DNA of 64,000 nt from the NCBI RefSeq assembly GCF_017303295.1, contig NZ_JAFKOK010000003.1, forward strand, positions 124,001 through 188,000. The letters are read 5' to 3'. A program made the position numbers and the translations under genes. Of this stretch, positions 41,976 to 50,362 are shown in pieces (positions within the stretch are counted from its first letter, which is position 1; the number at the start of each line of letters is the position of its first letter). Under the pieces are notes generated by a model. It did not search any database. It saw only the letters and a list, made by a program, of their open reading frames with translations, and had not been told where the DNA came from. This DNA is from Rhodobacter sp. NTK016B. Its GTDB lineage: Bacteria; Pseudomonadota; Alphaproteobacteria; Rhodobacterales; Rhodobacteraceae.

Positions 41976-42806
41976 ATGCAAAAGCCTGACATCCCCTCAG
42001 AGTTATCAAAAGGCGCCGAAGCCGCAGTGCGCGAGGCGGGCGCGGCAATTCTGGCGCGCTTTTCACCGGATTCACGCCCCAAGGACCGGCAAGACATCGG
42101 CGCGTTGATCGCAGCCAATGACGCCATATCGATGGCGATACTGGTCCCTCGTCTTGAGGCGCTCGTTCCTGGCTCCAAGGTGATCGAAGACGAACTCGCG
42201 ACGGGCGGGTTTGGGACTGGTGACTTCTGGGTGGTCGACCCGGTCGAAGGCGCGATAAACCAGATCCACGGATTGCCGGATTGGTGCATCACCGCAACCC
42301 TCATCCGCGATGATGCTATCACCCTGACGGCGGTCTTTTTGCCGCTTCAGAATGACCTCTACACCGCGATTGCAGGCGGAGGTGCATGGTTGAACGGGCA
42401 CCCGATAAGAGTCTCGAACAAGCCGGACCTGAACGGTGCCATGATGGGAACCGGACAGGCGGCGCCCGGCGAAAGCGCAGACATCCATGCCCGGATCGGC
42501 GCCTCGGTGACAGCGATGCTGGGGAATGTCCTGACTGTGCGCGTTTCGGTCCCGGCGACGCTGCAATTGGTTCAGGTCGCAGCCGGGCGTATGGACGGAT
42601 TCTGGCAGTTCAGCGGCGTGCTTTCCGGGCTGGTGTCGGGTGCTTTGCTGGTGTCCGAGGCGGGCGGGCGGGTGACGGATTGCGCAGGCGGGGACTGGAC
42701 CCTTCACGCTCGGGACTTCGTCGCCACGCCGCCCCAATTCACAAACGGCGTTTGCGCTGCTCTCTCAGAAATATCAAACTCTTACGAAGGTGGCTTGGAT
42801 GACTGA
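41976..42806 (+). CDS. Inositol-monophosphatase-like protein with altered metal site
   Basis: This 276-aa protein has the inositol monophosphatase fold (VIEDELA, FWVVDPVEGAINQIHG, GGGAWLNGHPI, LLVSEAGGRVTD). Key residues differ from active enzymes. The DPxDGTxN motif reads DPVEGAIN (Asp88 kept, Asp to Glu at 91, Thr to Ala at 93). The usual WD before the AGG helix reads SG (217-218), so the third metal ligand is lost. It may be inactive, regulatory or of new specificity. It overlaps the next gene by eight bases and is divergent from a TetR regulator. Confidence 0.85.
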   Translation: MQKPDIPSELSKGAEAAVREAGAAILARFSPDSRPKDRQDIGALIAANDAISMAILVPRLEALVPGSKVIEDELATGGFGTGDFWVVDPVEGAINQIHGLPDWCITATLIRDDAITLTAVFLPLQNDLYTAIAGGGAWLNGHPIRVSNKPDLNGAMMGTGQAAPGESADIHARIGASVTAMLGNVLTVRVSVPATLQLVQVAAGRMDGFWQFSGVLSGLVSGALLVSEAGGRVTDCAGGDWTLHARDFVATPPQFTNGVCAALSEISNSYEGGLDD

Positions 42807-43437
42807 GATAGCAATTCTGGGCTCGGGCCGGGTGGCGTCCGTTCTGACCAAAGGTCTGCTTGACGCAGGTCACAGCGTCACTCTGGGGCGCCGCGATCCG
42901 GAAAGCCCCCGCCCGGAATGGGCCACGCAAAGCCTTGCAATTGAAACCACGGCGGTCGCGATAAGCCGCGCCGAGATTGTCATTAACGCAACGCCGGGAG
43001 AGACCTCGATCGCGTATCTTGCGCCGCATGCAGACGGGTTGAGGGGCAAGGTCTTGTTGGATGTGTCCAACGCGTTGAAGCGGGATGACGCTGGCCACCC
43101 CGCCGGGCTGCTCTACCCCAACGGCAGTGTTGCGTCGGCGTTGCAAGACACTCTCCCTGATGTACGTGTGGTCAAAGCCCTGAACACGATGTTGTTCATC
43201 GTCATGGCCAATCCGGGCCTGCTGTCGCGCCCCCCGAGTGTTTTTCTGTCAGGCAATGACCCGGATGCGAAAATGCAGGTCCGAAGTCTTTTGACGAATC
43301 TCGGCTGGGCAGAAGACATGATCGAGGATCTAGGCGGGATCGCGACCGCCAGCGGACCCGAGAGCTTCATGCTTTTCGTACCGCCTTTGATGGCACGCGA
43401 TGGCATGATCCCCTTCGCGCTCTCGATCGCGCGTTGA
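42799..43437 (+). CDS. NAD(P)-binding reductase-like protein (F420-dependent NADP reductase superfamily)
   Basis: This 212-aa Rossmann protein begins EIAILGSGRVASVLTKGLLDAGH, with LGRRDPE after the second strand, an NADP-type pattern. VINATPG, LLDVSNALK and VVKALNTMLF follow the NADP oxidoreductase (COG2085) family. The ATG at 42799 is chosen for AAGGTGG five bases upstream; an earlier GTG at 42790 is also in frame. It is translationally coupled to the degenerate IMPase-like gene. The substrate is unknown. Confidence 0.82.
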   Translation: MTEIAILGSGRVASVLTKGLLDAGHSVTLGRRDPESPRPEWATQSLAIETTAVAISRAEIVINATPGETSIAYLAPHADGLRGKVLLDVSNALKRDDAGHPAGLLYPNGSVASALQDTLPDVRVVKALNTMLFIVMANPGLLSRPPSVFLSGNDPDAKMQVRSLLTNLGWAEDMIEDLGGIATASGPESFMLFVPPLMARDGMIPFALSIAR

Positions 43438-43604
43438 GCACGAAATAGGGATGCGCGCGGCTAACCGCGGGGGGTTATTGGCAGGGCCGTTTGTCGCGCC
43501 CTGCCCATACCCGTCATTTGCGCGAGCCTCAGCAGAGGACGGGTGTTCAGCCCAAAACTGCCCCTCGATCAAGAAGGTGGTTTTGCCGATGCTGCCCCAA
43601 GACG

Positions 43605-44312
43605 CTACACGTTGCGGTCCCCAGCCCCCATTGCCCGTCCTTGCTGGGCGCGCCACTGCCGCATCATATCCATCCTCCGTTTGGACGGCCGTCGTTCGAG
43701 AACCTCGATATGGGACATGCGCTCAAGCCGGAAATGGCGCAGGGCATCCCGTTCCTCGCACCAGGCTATCAACAGGCAGCGGGTATCCTCGTAGCCGAGC
43801 AGGATAGGCCAGACGTGGCGCAGGCTGATCGTCCCGTCGAGCGCCCGATAGCTGAATGTCACCACGCGCCATCGACGTATGGCCTCCCTTAGGCAAGTGG
43901 TATTCAGCGTCGCCCCGGGGGCGGTCGCAATCGGCTTCACACCCAATGCGGGCTGCTCCAGCACCGTGCGGCTGGACTCGGGCAGGGACAGCCGGATCTT
44001 TGACAAGGCGTCCAGCGCAAGGCGGGCCAGCGCCTGATCCGGATGGCGGCGTACCCATTGCGCGCCGAGGGCAAGCGCTTCGGCTTCGTCGGGGGTGAGG
44101 GCCAGGGGACGCATTTCGTAGTCATCGTCCAGCGTGTAGCCGAAACCGGCGGTGCCTTGGATCGGGACCCGGCGACCGATGAGGTCGGTGATATCCCGGT
44201 AGACGGTTCGGCGCGACACTTCGAGCTCTTCCGCAATGGCGGCGGCCGTCACGGGGCGCGGCGTGCGACGCAGGATCTGGATGATCTGAAAAAGACGGTC
44301 CGAGCTGCGCAT
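43605..44312 (-). CDS. YafY-type HTH/WYL-domain regulator
   Basis: This 235-aa protein has an N-terminal HTH_11 domain (DRLFQIIQILRR, TAAAIAEELEVSRRTVYRDI) and a C-terminal WYL-type domain (TFSYRALDGTISLRHVWPILLGYEDTRCLLIAWCEER). It is divergent from the VOC protein gene across 81 bases containing the palindrome TGCTGTCAGCA, probably its operator. The ATG at 44312 follows AGGAAA; an in-frame GTG six codons upstream is an alternative. Confidence 0.9.
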   Translation of the reverse strand: MRSSDRLFQIIQILRRTPRPVTAAAIAEELEVSRRTVYRDITDLIGRRVPIQGTAGFGYTLDDDYEMRPLALTPDEAEALALGAQWVRRHPDQALARLALDALSKIRLSLPESSRTVLEQPALGVKPIATAPGATLNTTCLREAIRRWRVVTFSYRALDGTISLRHVWPILLGYEDTRCLLIAWCEERDALRHFRLERMSHIEVLERRPSKRRMDMMRQWRAQQGRAMGAGDRNV

Positions 44313-44332
44313 CCGGTTTCCTGTTGCCACAA

Positions 44333-44343
44333 TGCTGTCAGCA
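44333..44343. promoter_or_regulatory. Palindrome between WYL regulator and VOC gene
   Basis: TGCTGTCAGCA is a perfect palindrome (5-bp arms, one central base), 20 bases upstream of the WYL regulator start and about 50 upstream of the VOC gene. The position suits joint control of both divergent genes by the regulator. Confidence 0.5.
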
Positions 44344-44393
44344 GGACCTCTCTAGAAGCGCTGTCGACCGGTCAAGGGCCGGCAGAAAAGGAA

Positions 44394-44798
44394 ATGACGA
44401 TGATACTTGCTTCTGTCCGCCTGATCGCGCGGGATGTCCGAGGTCTTGTGGCCTTCTACGAAACCGTCATGGGTGCGAAAGCTGACTGGCTGGCCCCCGT
44501 CTTCGCAGAGATCGTGACGCAGGGCGCATCGCTGGCCATCGGTTCGGAAGAGACCGTGGCACTCTTTCAGGAAGGCAGTGCCGAGGCTGCGGCGAACCGC
44601 ACGTCCATCATCGAGCTTCAGGTTGAGGACATCGACGCAGAATTCGCGCGTCTGAAGACGCTGAACGTCGTCCATGCGCCGAAGCTACTGCCTTGGGGAA
44701 ACCGGACGTTTCAACTCCGTGACCCGGAGGGAAATCTCGTCAGCCTCTACATGCCGGAGACCGAGCTGGCAAAGGCGCGATTTGGCTCAAGGTCCTAG
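44394..44798 (+). CDS. VOC-family protein (glyoxalase/bleomycin-resistance fold)
   Basis: This 134-aa protein has the two beta-alpha-beta-beta-beta modules of the vicinal oxygen chelate fold. Module 1 is ASVRLIARDVRGLVAFYETVMG; module 2 is IIELQVEDIDAEFARL ending in RTFQLRDPEGNLVSLY. The late glutamate and other ligands are only partly preserved, so a binding or resistance role is as likely as catalysis. AAAAGGA precedes the ATG. It is divergent from the WYL regulator, a pairing common in proteobacteria. Confidence 0.86.
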   Translation: MTMILASVRLIARDVRGLVAFYETVMGAKADWLAPVFAEIVTQGASLAIGSEETVALFQEGSAEAAANRTSIIELQVEDIDAEFARLKTLNVVHAPKLLPWGNRTFQLRDPEGNLVSLYMPETELAKARFGSRS

Positions 44799-44877
44799 GG
44801 CCCCGGCAACCACCTCCGGGCGGGACTGAGAGGTGGCTCCGCCACATCCGCTGTCGGCTTCAAGGCAATTGTGACGA

Positions 44878-45225
44878 TCAGCCATTGTCGATCATGAGCC
44901 GCTCATGTCTTCGGGTTGGCTGCGGGCCCTCCCCAAAAGCCGGGAGGGGCCAGTTTTTCTGCTCATAGCGGCCACAGGTGTAGACCGTAGCGCACGGCCG
45001 CGCCTCGCCCAGCGTGCTCTGGATGACCTGTCCTGCCGTGATTGCCGTCGTGTCGCTCGAAGCACGTGGCTCGATCAAAACCATTGAACAACGTTTCGCG
45101 AAGACATCGAACAGCGTGCGTTCCAGCCGAGCGCCTTCGACGTTTGAAGGATCAGCTTTCAAGGAAAATGCATGAAACACATTACAGGGCGCAATTCTAT
45201 CAAAGCGCGCGGCAGTATAAAGCAA
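44878..45225 (-). CDS. Possible hypothetical protein
   Basis: An open frame of up to 115 codons on the minus strand is the only candidate in the 450-base gap between the VOC gene and tRNA-Glu. The middle part (SMVLIEPRASSDTTAITAGQ and following RPCATVYTC) looks protein-like, but no family, good ribosome site or start codon could be settled, and a terminator-like hairpin of the other strand lies inside its 3' end. It is reported as doubtful. Confidence 0.3.
   Translation of the reverse strand: MLYTAARFDRIAPCNVFHAFSLKADPSNVEGARLERTLFDVFAKRCSMVLIEPRASSDTTAITAGQVIQSTLGEARPCATVYTCGRYEQKNWPLPAFGEGPQPTRRHERLMIDNG
44926..44959 (+). terminator. Terminator-like hairpin with T-run
   Basis: GGCCCTCCC (44926-44934) pairs with GGGAGGGGCC (44943-44952) over nine pairs with one bulge. 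A TTTTT run follows at 44955-44959. It is about 130 nt beyond the VOC gene stop and would terminate plus-strand transcripts. Confidence 0.55.
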
Positions 45226-45250
45226 TCATTTCAAAGATTTGCTAGAAAAG

Positions 45251-45325
45251 TGGCAGCCCGTAGGGGAGTCGAACCCCTCTTTCCAGGTTGAAAACCTGGC
45301 GTCCTAACCGATAGACGAACGGGCC
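45251..45325 (-). tRNA. tRNA-Glu (anticodon TTC)
   Basis: On the minus strand this 75-nt cloverleaf has acceptor GGCCCGT with ACGGGCT, D-loop TCTATCGGTTAGGAC, anticodon loop TTTTCAA (anticodon TTC), T-loop GGTTCGACTCC and encoded CCA. It reads GAA/GAG codons. It lies downstream of recJ on the same strand, with about 220 bases of gene-free sequence between them. Confidence 0.95.
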
Positions 45326-45549
45326 ACTTTTGCGCTTTCTGCGATGCTTGTCAGCGTTTCGCTTCCGGCGTGAGGCGGTGTTTAGGCTAGCGTCCGGGCG
45401 GGCGCAAGGGGAATTTTTCGCCTTCGTGACAACTTTTTTCGTCGCGCGCGACAGACCTTTTCGGGGCCCTTTGTTTGGCGCTTGTGACATGGAAGTCAGC
45501 AGCTTGCAGGGCGCTGAGCCGGTGGTTTCAGGACGGTCTTCAGCGATGT

Positions 45550-47295
45550 TCAGGCGGGGGCAGCGTCGTCGAGGCGAAGCTGGACGCGGTTGCGCCCGCC
45601 CCAGGAATTGATCTCGACCTTGCCCGCTAGGTGCCACAGGCCCGGGGCGCGGCGGGCGAGTGCGGTTCCCAGCGGCCCGTCGAAAGCGCCAAAGGCGATA
45701 GCTTCCAGCGAGGCCCCGGCCGGGTCGCCGAATCGCAGCTTCAGATGGCCGGTGCCGATCTGACGCGCATCGAGAATCGACACCGACGGAAAGGCGAAAC
45801 GCGGGGCAGGGGCGCCCTGTCCGAAGGGGCCGGCCTGTTCCAGCGTCTCGACCATCTCGACCGTCGCGCCGCCCGGCATCAGCAGCCCGTCGAGCCGCAG
45901 GTCGCCCGCGCCACCCTGTCCGGCGCCCTGTTTGGCAAGCAACTCGCCCAGCCGATCCATCGCCGCGTCGAGCTGATCGCGCGCCACGGTCAGGCCCGCC
46001 GCCATACGGTGCCCGCCGCCTTTGAGTAAGAGCCCCTCCATCGCAAGCCGCTGGATCGAGGCACCCAGATCTACGCCCGCGACCGAGCGGCCCGAACCTT
46101 TGCCTTCGTCCCCGTCGAGCGCGATGACCACGGCGGGGCGGTTAGTGGCCTCTTTCAGCCGCGCGGCGACGATACCGATCACGCCCGGGTGCCAGCCTTC
46201 GGCGGCGGCCCAGACCAGCGGGCCATCGAGGCCGCGGAACTCGGCTTGCGCGAGCGCCTCCTCGCGCACCGCCTGTTCGATGGCGCGGCGGTCGTCGTTG
46301 AGCAGATCGAGTTGCGCTGCGATCTTCTGCGCCTCGAAGGTATTGTCGGTCGACAGAAGCCGTGCGCCGAGATCCGCAGCGCCGATCCGCCCGCCCGCAT
46401 TGACGCGCGGGCCCAGAACGAAACCCAGATGGTAGGGGGTCGGCGCCTGATCGATCCGGCCGACATCGCTGAGTGCGACCAGACCGGGCCGCCCGCGCTG
46501 CGCCATGACCTTGAGCCCCTGCCGCACGAAGGCGCGGTTGACGCCGATCAGCGGCGCCACATCCGCCACCGTCGCCAGCGCCACGAGGTCGAGATAGCCC
46601 ATCAGATCGGGGCCTTTGACGCCTTCGTCGCGCAGCCGGCGGTTGGCTTCGACCAGAAGCAGGAAGACCACGCCCGCTGCACAGAGATGGCCCAGATCGC
46701 CTGATTCGTCCTGTCGGTTGGGGTTCACGACCGCCAGTGCGTCGGGCAAGGTTTCGCCGCCGAGATGGTGGTCGATGATGACAACATCGGCGCCCTTGGC
46801 GGCTGCGACGGGGCCATGCGAGAGCGTGCCGCAATCGACGCAGATGATCAGCCCGTGATCTTGCGCCAGTGCTTCCATCGCCGGTTCGTTGGGGCCGTAA
46901 CCCTCATCTATCCGGTCGGGAATATAGAGCGTGGCGTCGTGGCCCATGGCGCGCAGCCAGCACAAAAGCAGGGCCGAGGACGCGCCGCCATCGACGTCGT
47001 AATCGCCGAACACCGCGATTTTCTCGCGCGAATTCAGCGCGGAAAGCAGGCGGGTGGCGGCTGTCTCCATGTCGCGCAGGCGCCGGGGATCGGGCAGCAG
47101 CGCGCGCAGCGAGGGGGCGAGGAAATCGGCGGCCTCCTCAGGGGGGACCTGACGATGGGCCAGAACCGAACACAGTGCCAAAGGCAGGCGCGTGGCTTGA
47201 GCCAGCGCCTCGGCCTGTCGTTCCCTCTCGGTGCCCGGGCCGACCCAGCGTCGGCCCGTCAGCGATGTTTCAACGCCAAGATAGGCAGTCGTCAT
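45550..47295 (-). CDS. recJ: Single-stranded-DNA-specific exonuclease RecJ
   Basis: This 581-aa 5'-3' exonuclease acts in recombination and mismatch repair. The DHH-domain motifs are VFGDYDVDGGASSALL, ICVDCGT and VIIDHHLGGE. The DHHA1 region ends GKGSGRSVAGVDLG...GGGHRMAAGLTV. The length fits the family. It starts ten bases after the glpX stop, giving the hom-glpX-recJ order that is common in Rhodobacterales. Confidence 0.96.
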   Translation of the reverse strand: MTTAYLGVETSLTGRRWVGPGTERERQAEALAQATRLPLALCSVLAHRQVPPEEAADFLAPSLRALLPDPRRLRDMETAATRLLSALNSREKIAVFGDYDVDGGASSALLLCWLRAMGHDATLYIPDRIDEGYGPNEPAMEALAQDHGLIICVDCGTLSHGPVAAAKGADVVIIDHHLGGETLPDALAVVNPNRQDESGDLGHLCAAGVVFLLLVEANRRLRDEGVKGPDLMGYLDLVALATVADVAPLIGVNRAFVRQGLKVMAQRGRPGLVALSDVGRIDQAPTPYHLGFVLGPRVNAGGRIGAADLGARLLSTDNTFEAQKIAAQLDLLNDDRRAIEQAVREEALAQAEFRGLDGPLVWAAAEGWHPGVIGIVAARLKEATNRPAVVIALDGDEGKGSGRSVAGVDLGASIQRLAMEGLLLKGGGHRMAAGLTVARDQLDAAMDRLGELLAKQGAGQGGAGDLRLDGLLMPGGATVEMVETLEQAGPFGQGAPAPRFAFPSVSILDARQIGTGHLKLRFGDPAGASLEAIAFGAFDGPLGTALARRAPGLWHLAGKVEINSWGGRNRVQLRLDDAAPA

Positions 47296-47305
47296 CTAAC
47301 CGCGA

Positions 47306-48271
47306 TCATTTCACCGGGTTGCGATAGACCATGCGCCGCACCGAGCCGGTTTTCGAGCGCATGAGCAGGGTTTCGGTTTCGATCCAGCCGGGCTCGCGCT
47401 TGATACCCTGCACGATCGAGCCATTGGTCACGCCCGTGGCCGAGAAAATCACGTCCGCCGTCACCAGTTCGTCGCGGGTATAGACGCGGTCGAGTTCGGT
47501 GATGCCGGCCTTGGCCGCGCGCCCGCGCTCGTCGTCGTTGCGGAACAGAAGCCGGCCATACATCTGGCCGCCCATGCATTTCAGCGCGGCAGCCGCCAGC
47601 ACGCCCTCGGGCGCACCGCCCGACCCCATATACATGTCGATGCCGGTCAGGTGCGGCTCGGCGCAATGGATCACGCCCGCGACGTCACCGTCGGTGATCA
47701 GGCGGATCGAGGCGCCGGTCGAGCGGATCTCGCGGATCAGATCTTCGTGGCGCGGACGCTCAAGCACGCAGCAGGTGATGTCGGTGGTCTCGCAGCCCTT
47801 GGCCTTGGCCAGAGCGCGCACGCGCTCGGCGGGTTCCATGTCCAGCGTCACGGTGTCGGTGGCATAGCCCGGGCCGATGGCCAGCTTGTCCATATAGACG
47901 TCGGGCGCGTGCAGCAGCGTGCCGCGCGGCGCCATGGCGATCACGGTCAGCGCGTTGGGCATGTCCTTGGCGGTCAGCGTGGTGCCTTCGAGCGGGTCGA
48001 GGGCGATATCCACTTCGGGGCCGTTCCCGTTGCCGACTTCTTCGCCGATGAACAGCATCGGCGCCTCGTCACGCTCGCCTTCGCCGATCACAACGACGCC
48101 CTTGATGTCCAGCATGTTGAGCTGGTTGCGCATGGCGTTCACGGCAGCTTGGTCGGCGGCCTTTTCGTCGCCGCGGCCAATCCAGTCGGCGGATTCCATC
48201 GCCGCCTGCTCGGAAACGCGGGCAAGACCCAGCGACAGCATGCGATCGTGAAACAGGGGGGAGTCGGACAT
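47306..48271 (-). CDS. glpX: Class II fructose-1,6-bisphosphatase
   Basis: This 321-aa enzyme hydrolyses fructose 1,6-bisphosphate (often also sedoheptulose 1,7-bisphosphate) in gluconeogenesis. GlpX motifs are VIGEGERDEAPML, IALDPLEGTTLTA, DGDVAG and MGSGGAPEGVLAAAALKCMGGQ. The ATG at 48271 has AAGGA six bases upstream; an ATG two codons earlier is possible. It is co-oriented with hom, 238 bases downstream of it, and with recJ. Confidence 0.96.
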   Translation of the reverse strand: MSDSPLFHDRMLSLGLARVSEQAAMESADWIGRGDEKAADQAAVNAMRNQLNMLDIKGVVVIGEGERDEAPMLFIGEEVGNGNGPEVDIALDPLEGTTLTAKDMPNALTVIAMAPRGTLLHAPDVYMDKLAIGPGYATDTVTLDMEPAERVRALAKAKGCETTDITCCVLERPRHEDLIREIRSTGASIRLITDGDVAGVIHCAEPHLTGIDMYMGSGGAPEGVLAAAALKCMGGQMYGRLLFRNDDERGRAAKAGITELDRVYTRDELVTADVIFSATGVTNGSIVQGIKREPGWIETETLLMRSKTGSVRRMVYRNPVK

Positions 48272-48473
48272 GATCATTCCTTGATTGAAACCGGGCGCGG
48301 GTTGCGCGTCCTGCATAACGCGGGCGTGGGGGCGGGACAACGCTGGTGCCGCTAACGACCGCGCCGGATGGCAAAACGTGTCAAAACCGATGCGCCCCGC
48401 TTCAAGCAAGAGCATGGCAGGGATGGGGCGATTCCGGGCGCTTGCGTGGTTTTGTCGCGCCAAGAGGGGGGAA

Positions 48474-48494
48474 GGGCGGCGCACTTGGCCGCCC
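48474..48494 (-). terminator. Hairpin after hom
   Basis: GGGCGGC (48474-48480) and GCCGCCC (48488-48494) pair perfectly around a 7-nt loop, 15 bases beyond the hom stop codon. It may separate or attenuate transcription between hom and glpX. The rest of the gap (48272-48473) shows no gene. Confidence 0.45.
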
Positions 48495-48509
48495 GGTTCC
48501 CGCCCGCGC

Positions 48510-49808
48510 TCAGACCTCTTCGATGCGCAAAGCGACCGGATCGCCCACGACGACGCCGGTTTCGGCGAACTTCGCCAGCGCGAAGGCGATATCGTCGGAC
48601 GAGGCCTTGTGCGTAACGATCAGAACGGGCGCGTCGCTGCCGTCATGCGAATACTGCCGCATCCGCGCGATCGAGATCCCGCTTTCGCCCAGAAGCGTGG
48701 CGATCTTGGCCAGCGCACCGGGCTTGTCCAGCAGCGTCATGCGCAGATACCACGGCGCGCCTGCGCTGACGACGGCGGGCGGCGCATCGGTGAGCGTCTC
48801 GGCGGGCTGGCCGAAGACCGGCAGCCGCAGGCCGCGCGCGATGTCGATCACGTCGCCCATCACCGCGCTGGCGGTCGGGCCTTCGCCCGCCCCGGCGCCG
48901 CGCAGCACGATCTGGCCGACCGAGTCGCCTTCGATCACCACCATGTTGGTGCCGCCCTGAAGCTGGCCCAGCGGATGCGTTTCCGGCACGAGGCAGGGCG
49001 TCATGCGCTGTTCCAGCCCGCGCCCGGTCATCTGCGCCACGCCCAGAAGCTTGATCGAATAGCCCATGTCGCGCGCCAGACGGATATCGTCGAGCGAGAT
49101 CGAGCCGATCCCCTGAAGCACCACATTGTCGAAATCGACCTCGGTGCCAAAGGCGATGGCCGAGAGCAGGCTCAGCTTGTGTCCCGCATCGATGCCGCCC
49201 ACGTCGAGATTGGGATCGGCCTCCAGATAGCCCAGCTTGAACGCCTCGTCGAAGAGCACGTTGTAGCCCTGACCGGTGGCTTCCATCCGCGTCAGGATAT
49301 AGTTGCAGGTGCCGTTCATCACGCCCATCACACGGGTGATGCGGTTGCCCGCAAGCCCCTCGGTCAGGGCCTTGATCACCGGGATGCCGCCCGCGACGGC
49401 GGCTTCGAAGCGCAGCACGCGGCCATTGGCCTCGGCCAGCCGGGCCAGTTCGGTGCCGTGACGCGCCAGCAGCGCCTTGTTGGCGGTGACGACGTCCTTG
49501 CCGTTCTTCAGGGCGGTTTCAACGAGCGCCTTGGCCGCGCCGTTCTCGCCGCCCATCAGTTCGATCACCACATCGACATCTTCGCGGCGCCCCAGGGCCA
49601 CGGGATCGTCCTCCCAGCCAAAGCCCGAGATATCCGCGCCGCGTTCTTTGGTGCGCGAATTGGCGCTGACCGCGACGATCTCGATCGGGCGACCGCCCCG
49701 GCGCATGATCATCTCGGCATGGGTCTGGACGATCTTGACCACACCGATACCGACGGTCCCGAGACCGGCGATGCCCAGACGCAAGGGGGCGGAAGTAGGG
49801 GACGACAT
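48510..49808 (-). CDS. hom: Homoserine dehydrogenase
   Basis: This 432-aa NAD(P)-dependent enzyme makes homoserine for threonine and methionine synthesis. The Rossmann start is IAGLGTVGIGVVKIV, the catalytic region reads VMGVMNGTCNYILTRM and LDVGGIDAGHKLSLL, and a C-terminal ACT domain (WYLRMTLLDKPGALAKIATLL) suggests feedback control by threonine. Its length is typical of the ACT-containing type without aspartokinase. Confidence 0.97.
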   Translation of the reverse strand: MSSPTSAPLRLGIAGLGTVGIGVVKIVQTHAEMIMRRGGRPIEIVAVSANSRTKERGADISGFGWEDDPVALGRREDVDVVIELMGGENGAAKALVETALKNGKDVVTANKALLARHGTELARLAEANGRVLRFEAAVAGGIPVIKALTEGLAGNRITRVMGVMNGTCNYILTRMEATGQGYNVLFDEAFKLGYLEADPNLDVGGIDAGHKLSLLSAIAFGTEVDFDNVVLQGIGSISLDDIRLARDMGYSIKLLGVAQMTGRGLEQRMTPCLVPETHPLGQLQGGTNMVVIEGDSVGQIVLRGAGAGEGPTASAVMGDVIDIARGLRLPVFGQPAETLTDAPPAVVSAGAPWYLRMTLLDKPGALAKIATLLGESGISIARMRQYSHDGSDAPVLIVTHKASSDDIAFALAKFAETGVVVGDPVALRIEEV

Positions 49809-49950
49809 GAAAAGCTCCGGATTACCTGCCCGCGCGGGGGCGCGGGCGTCGCGCTTGGATTATCCGAGAGCCGCCACAGGCGCAATGCGCCGATAGCCAT
49901 TGCGGGCGCGGTCCGGGGGAAGCGGGGCTGCCTGCGTCGCGCGATAGCGC

Positions 49951-50244
49951 CTATTCGCTGTTCGCCTGTTCGTCGAGCATCAGGGCCCGGCGGCGCATTT
50001 CGGCATATTCGGCGGGCGACAGACCCTGATAGCGCATCTGCTGCGCGCGGGCGCGCAGGCTGGCAGCGCGGGAATTGAGGCTGGCAGTGCTTGCCTGCGC
50101 GCGGCTCGGATCGGCGGCACCTTCTGTGCGGGCGACGATTTCGGCGCGCGGCAGCAAGGCCGGGGCTTCGGGTGCGACCGTCGCACAGGCCGCGATCCCC
50201 AGCAGCGCGGCAAGGGCAAGGGGAAAAGCGGAGATGCGGGTCAT
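49951..50244 (-). CDS. Small predicted lipoprotein
   Basis: This 97-aa protein begins MTRISAFPLALAALLGIAAC, a signal peptide ending in a lipobox (IAAC, cysteine at residue 20). The rest is Ala/Arg/Glu-rich and probably helical (SLNSRAASLRARAQQMR, SPAEYAEMRRRAL). It would be lipidated and anchored in the envelope. No family was recognised. The ATG at 50244 follows GAGG. It is divergent from a TetR gene. Confidence 0.7.
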   Translation of the reverse strand: MTRISAFPLALAALLGIAACATVAPEAPALLPRAEIVARTEGAADPSRAQASTASLNSRAASLRARAQQMRYQGLSPAEYAEMRRRALMLDEQANSE

Positions 50245-50335
50245 ACGGGCCTCGGGTCTGGTGTACCCATGGTAACAACCGCCCGCGAGGGTGTGAAGCG
50301 GCAAAGCAGCAGAGGTGGTGGATCCGGGCTTGAAT

Positions 50336-50349
50336 TGAACGGGTGTTCA
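50336..50349. promoter_or_regulatory. Palindrome upstream of TetR gene
   Basis: TGAAC-GGGT-GTTCA is an inverted repeat (5-bp arms, 4-nt spacer) 14 bases before the TetR start codon. It fits an autoregulatory TetR operator. It lies within the 118-base divergent region shared with the lipoprotein gene. Confidence 0.5.
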
Positions 50350-50362
50350 GTGAAAATGCGCC

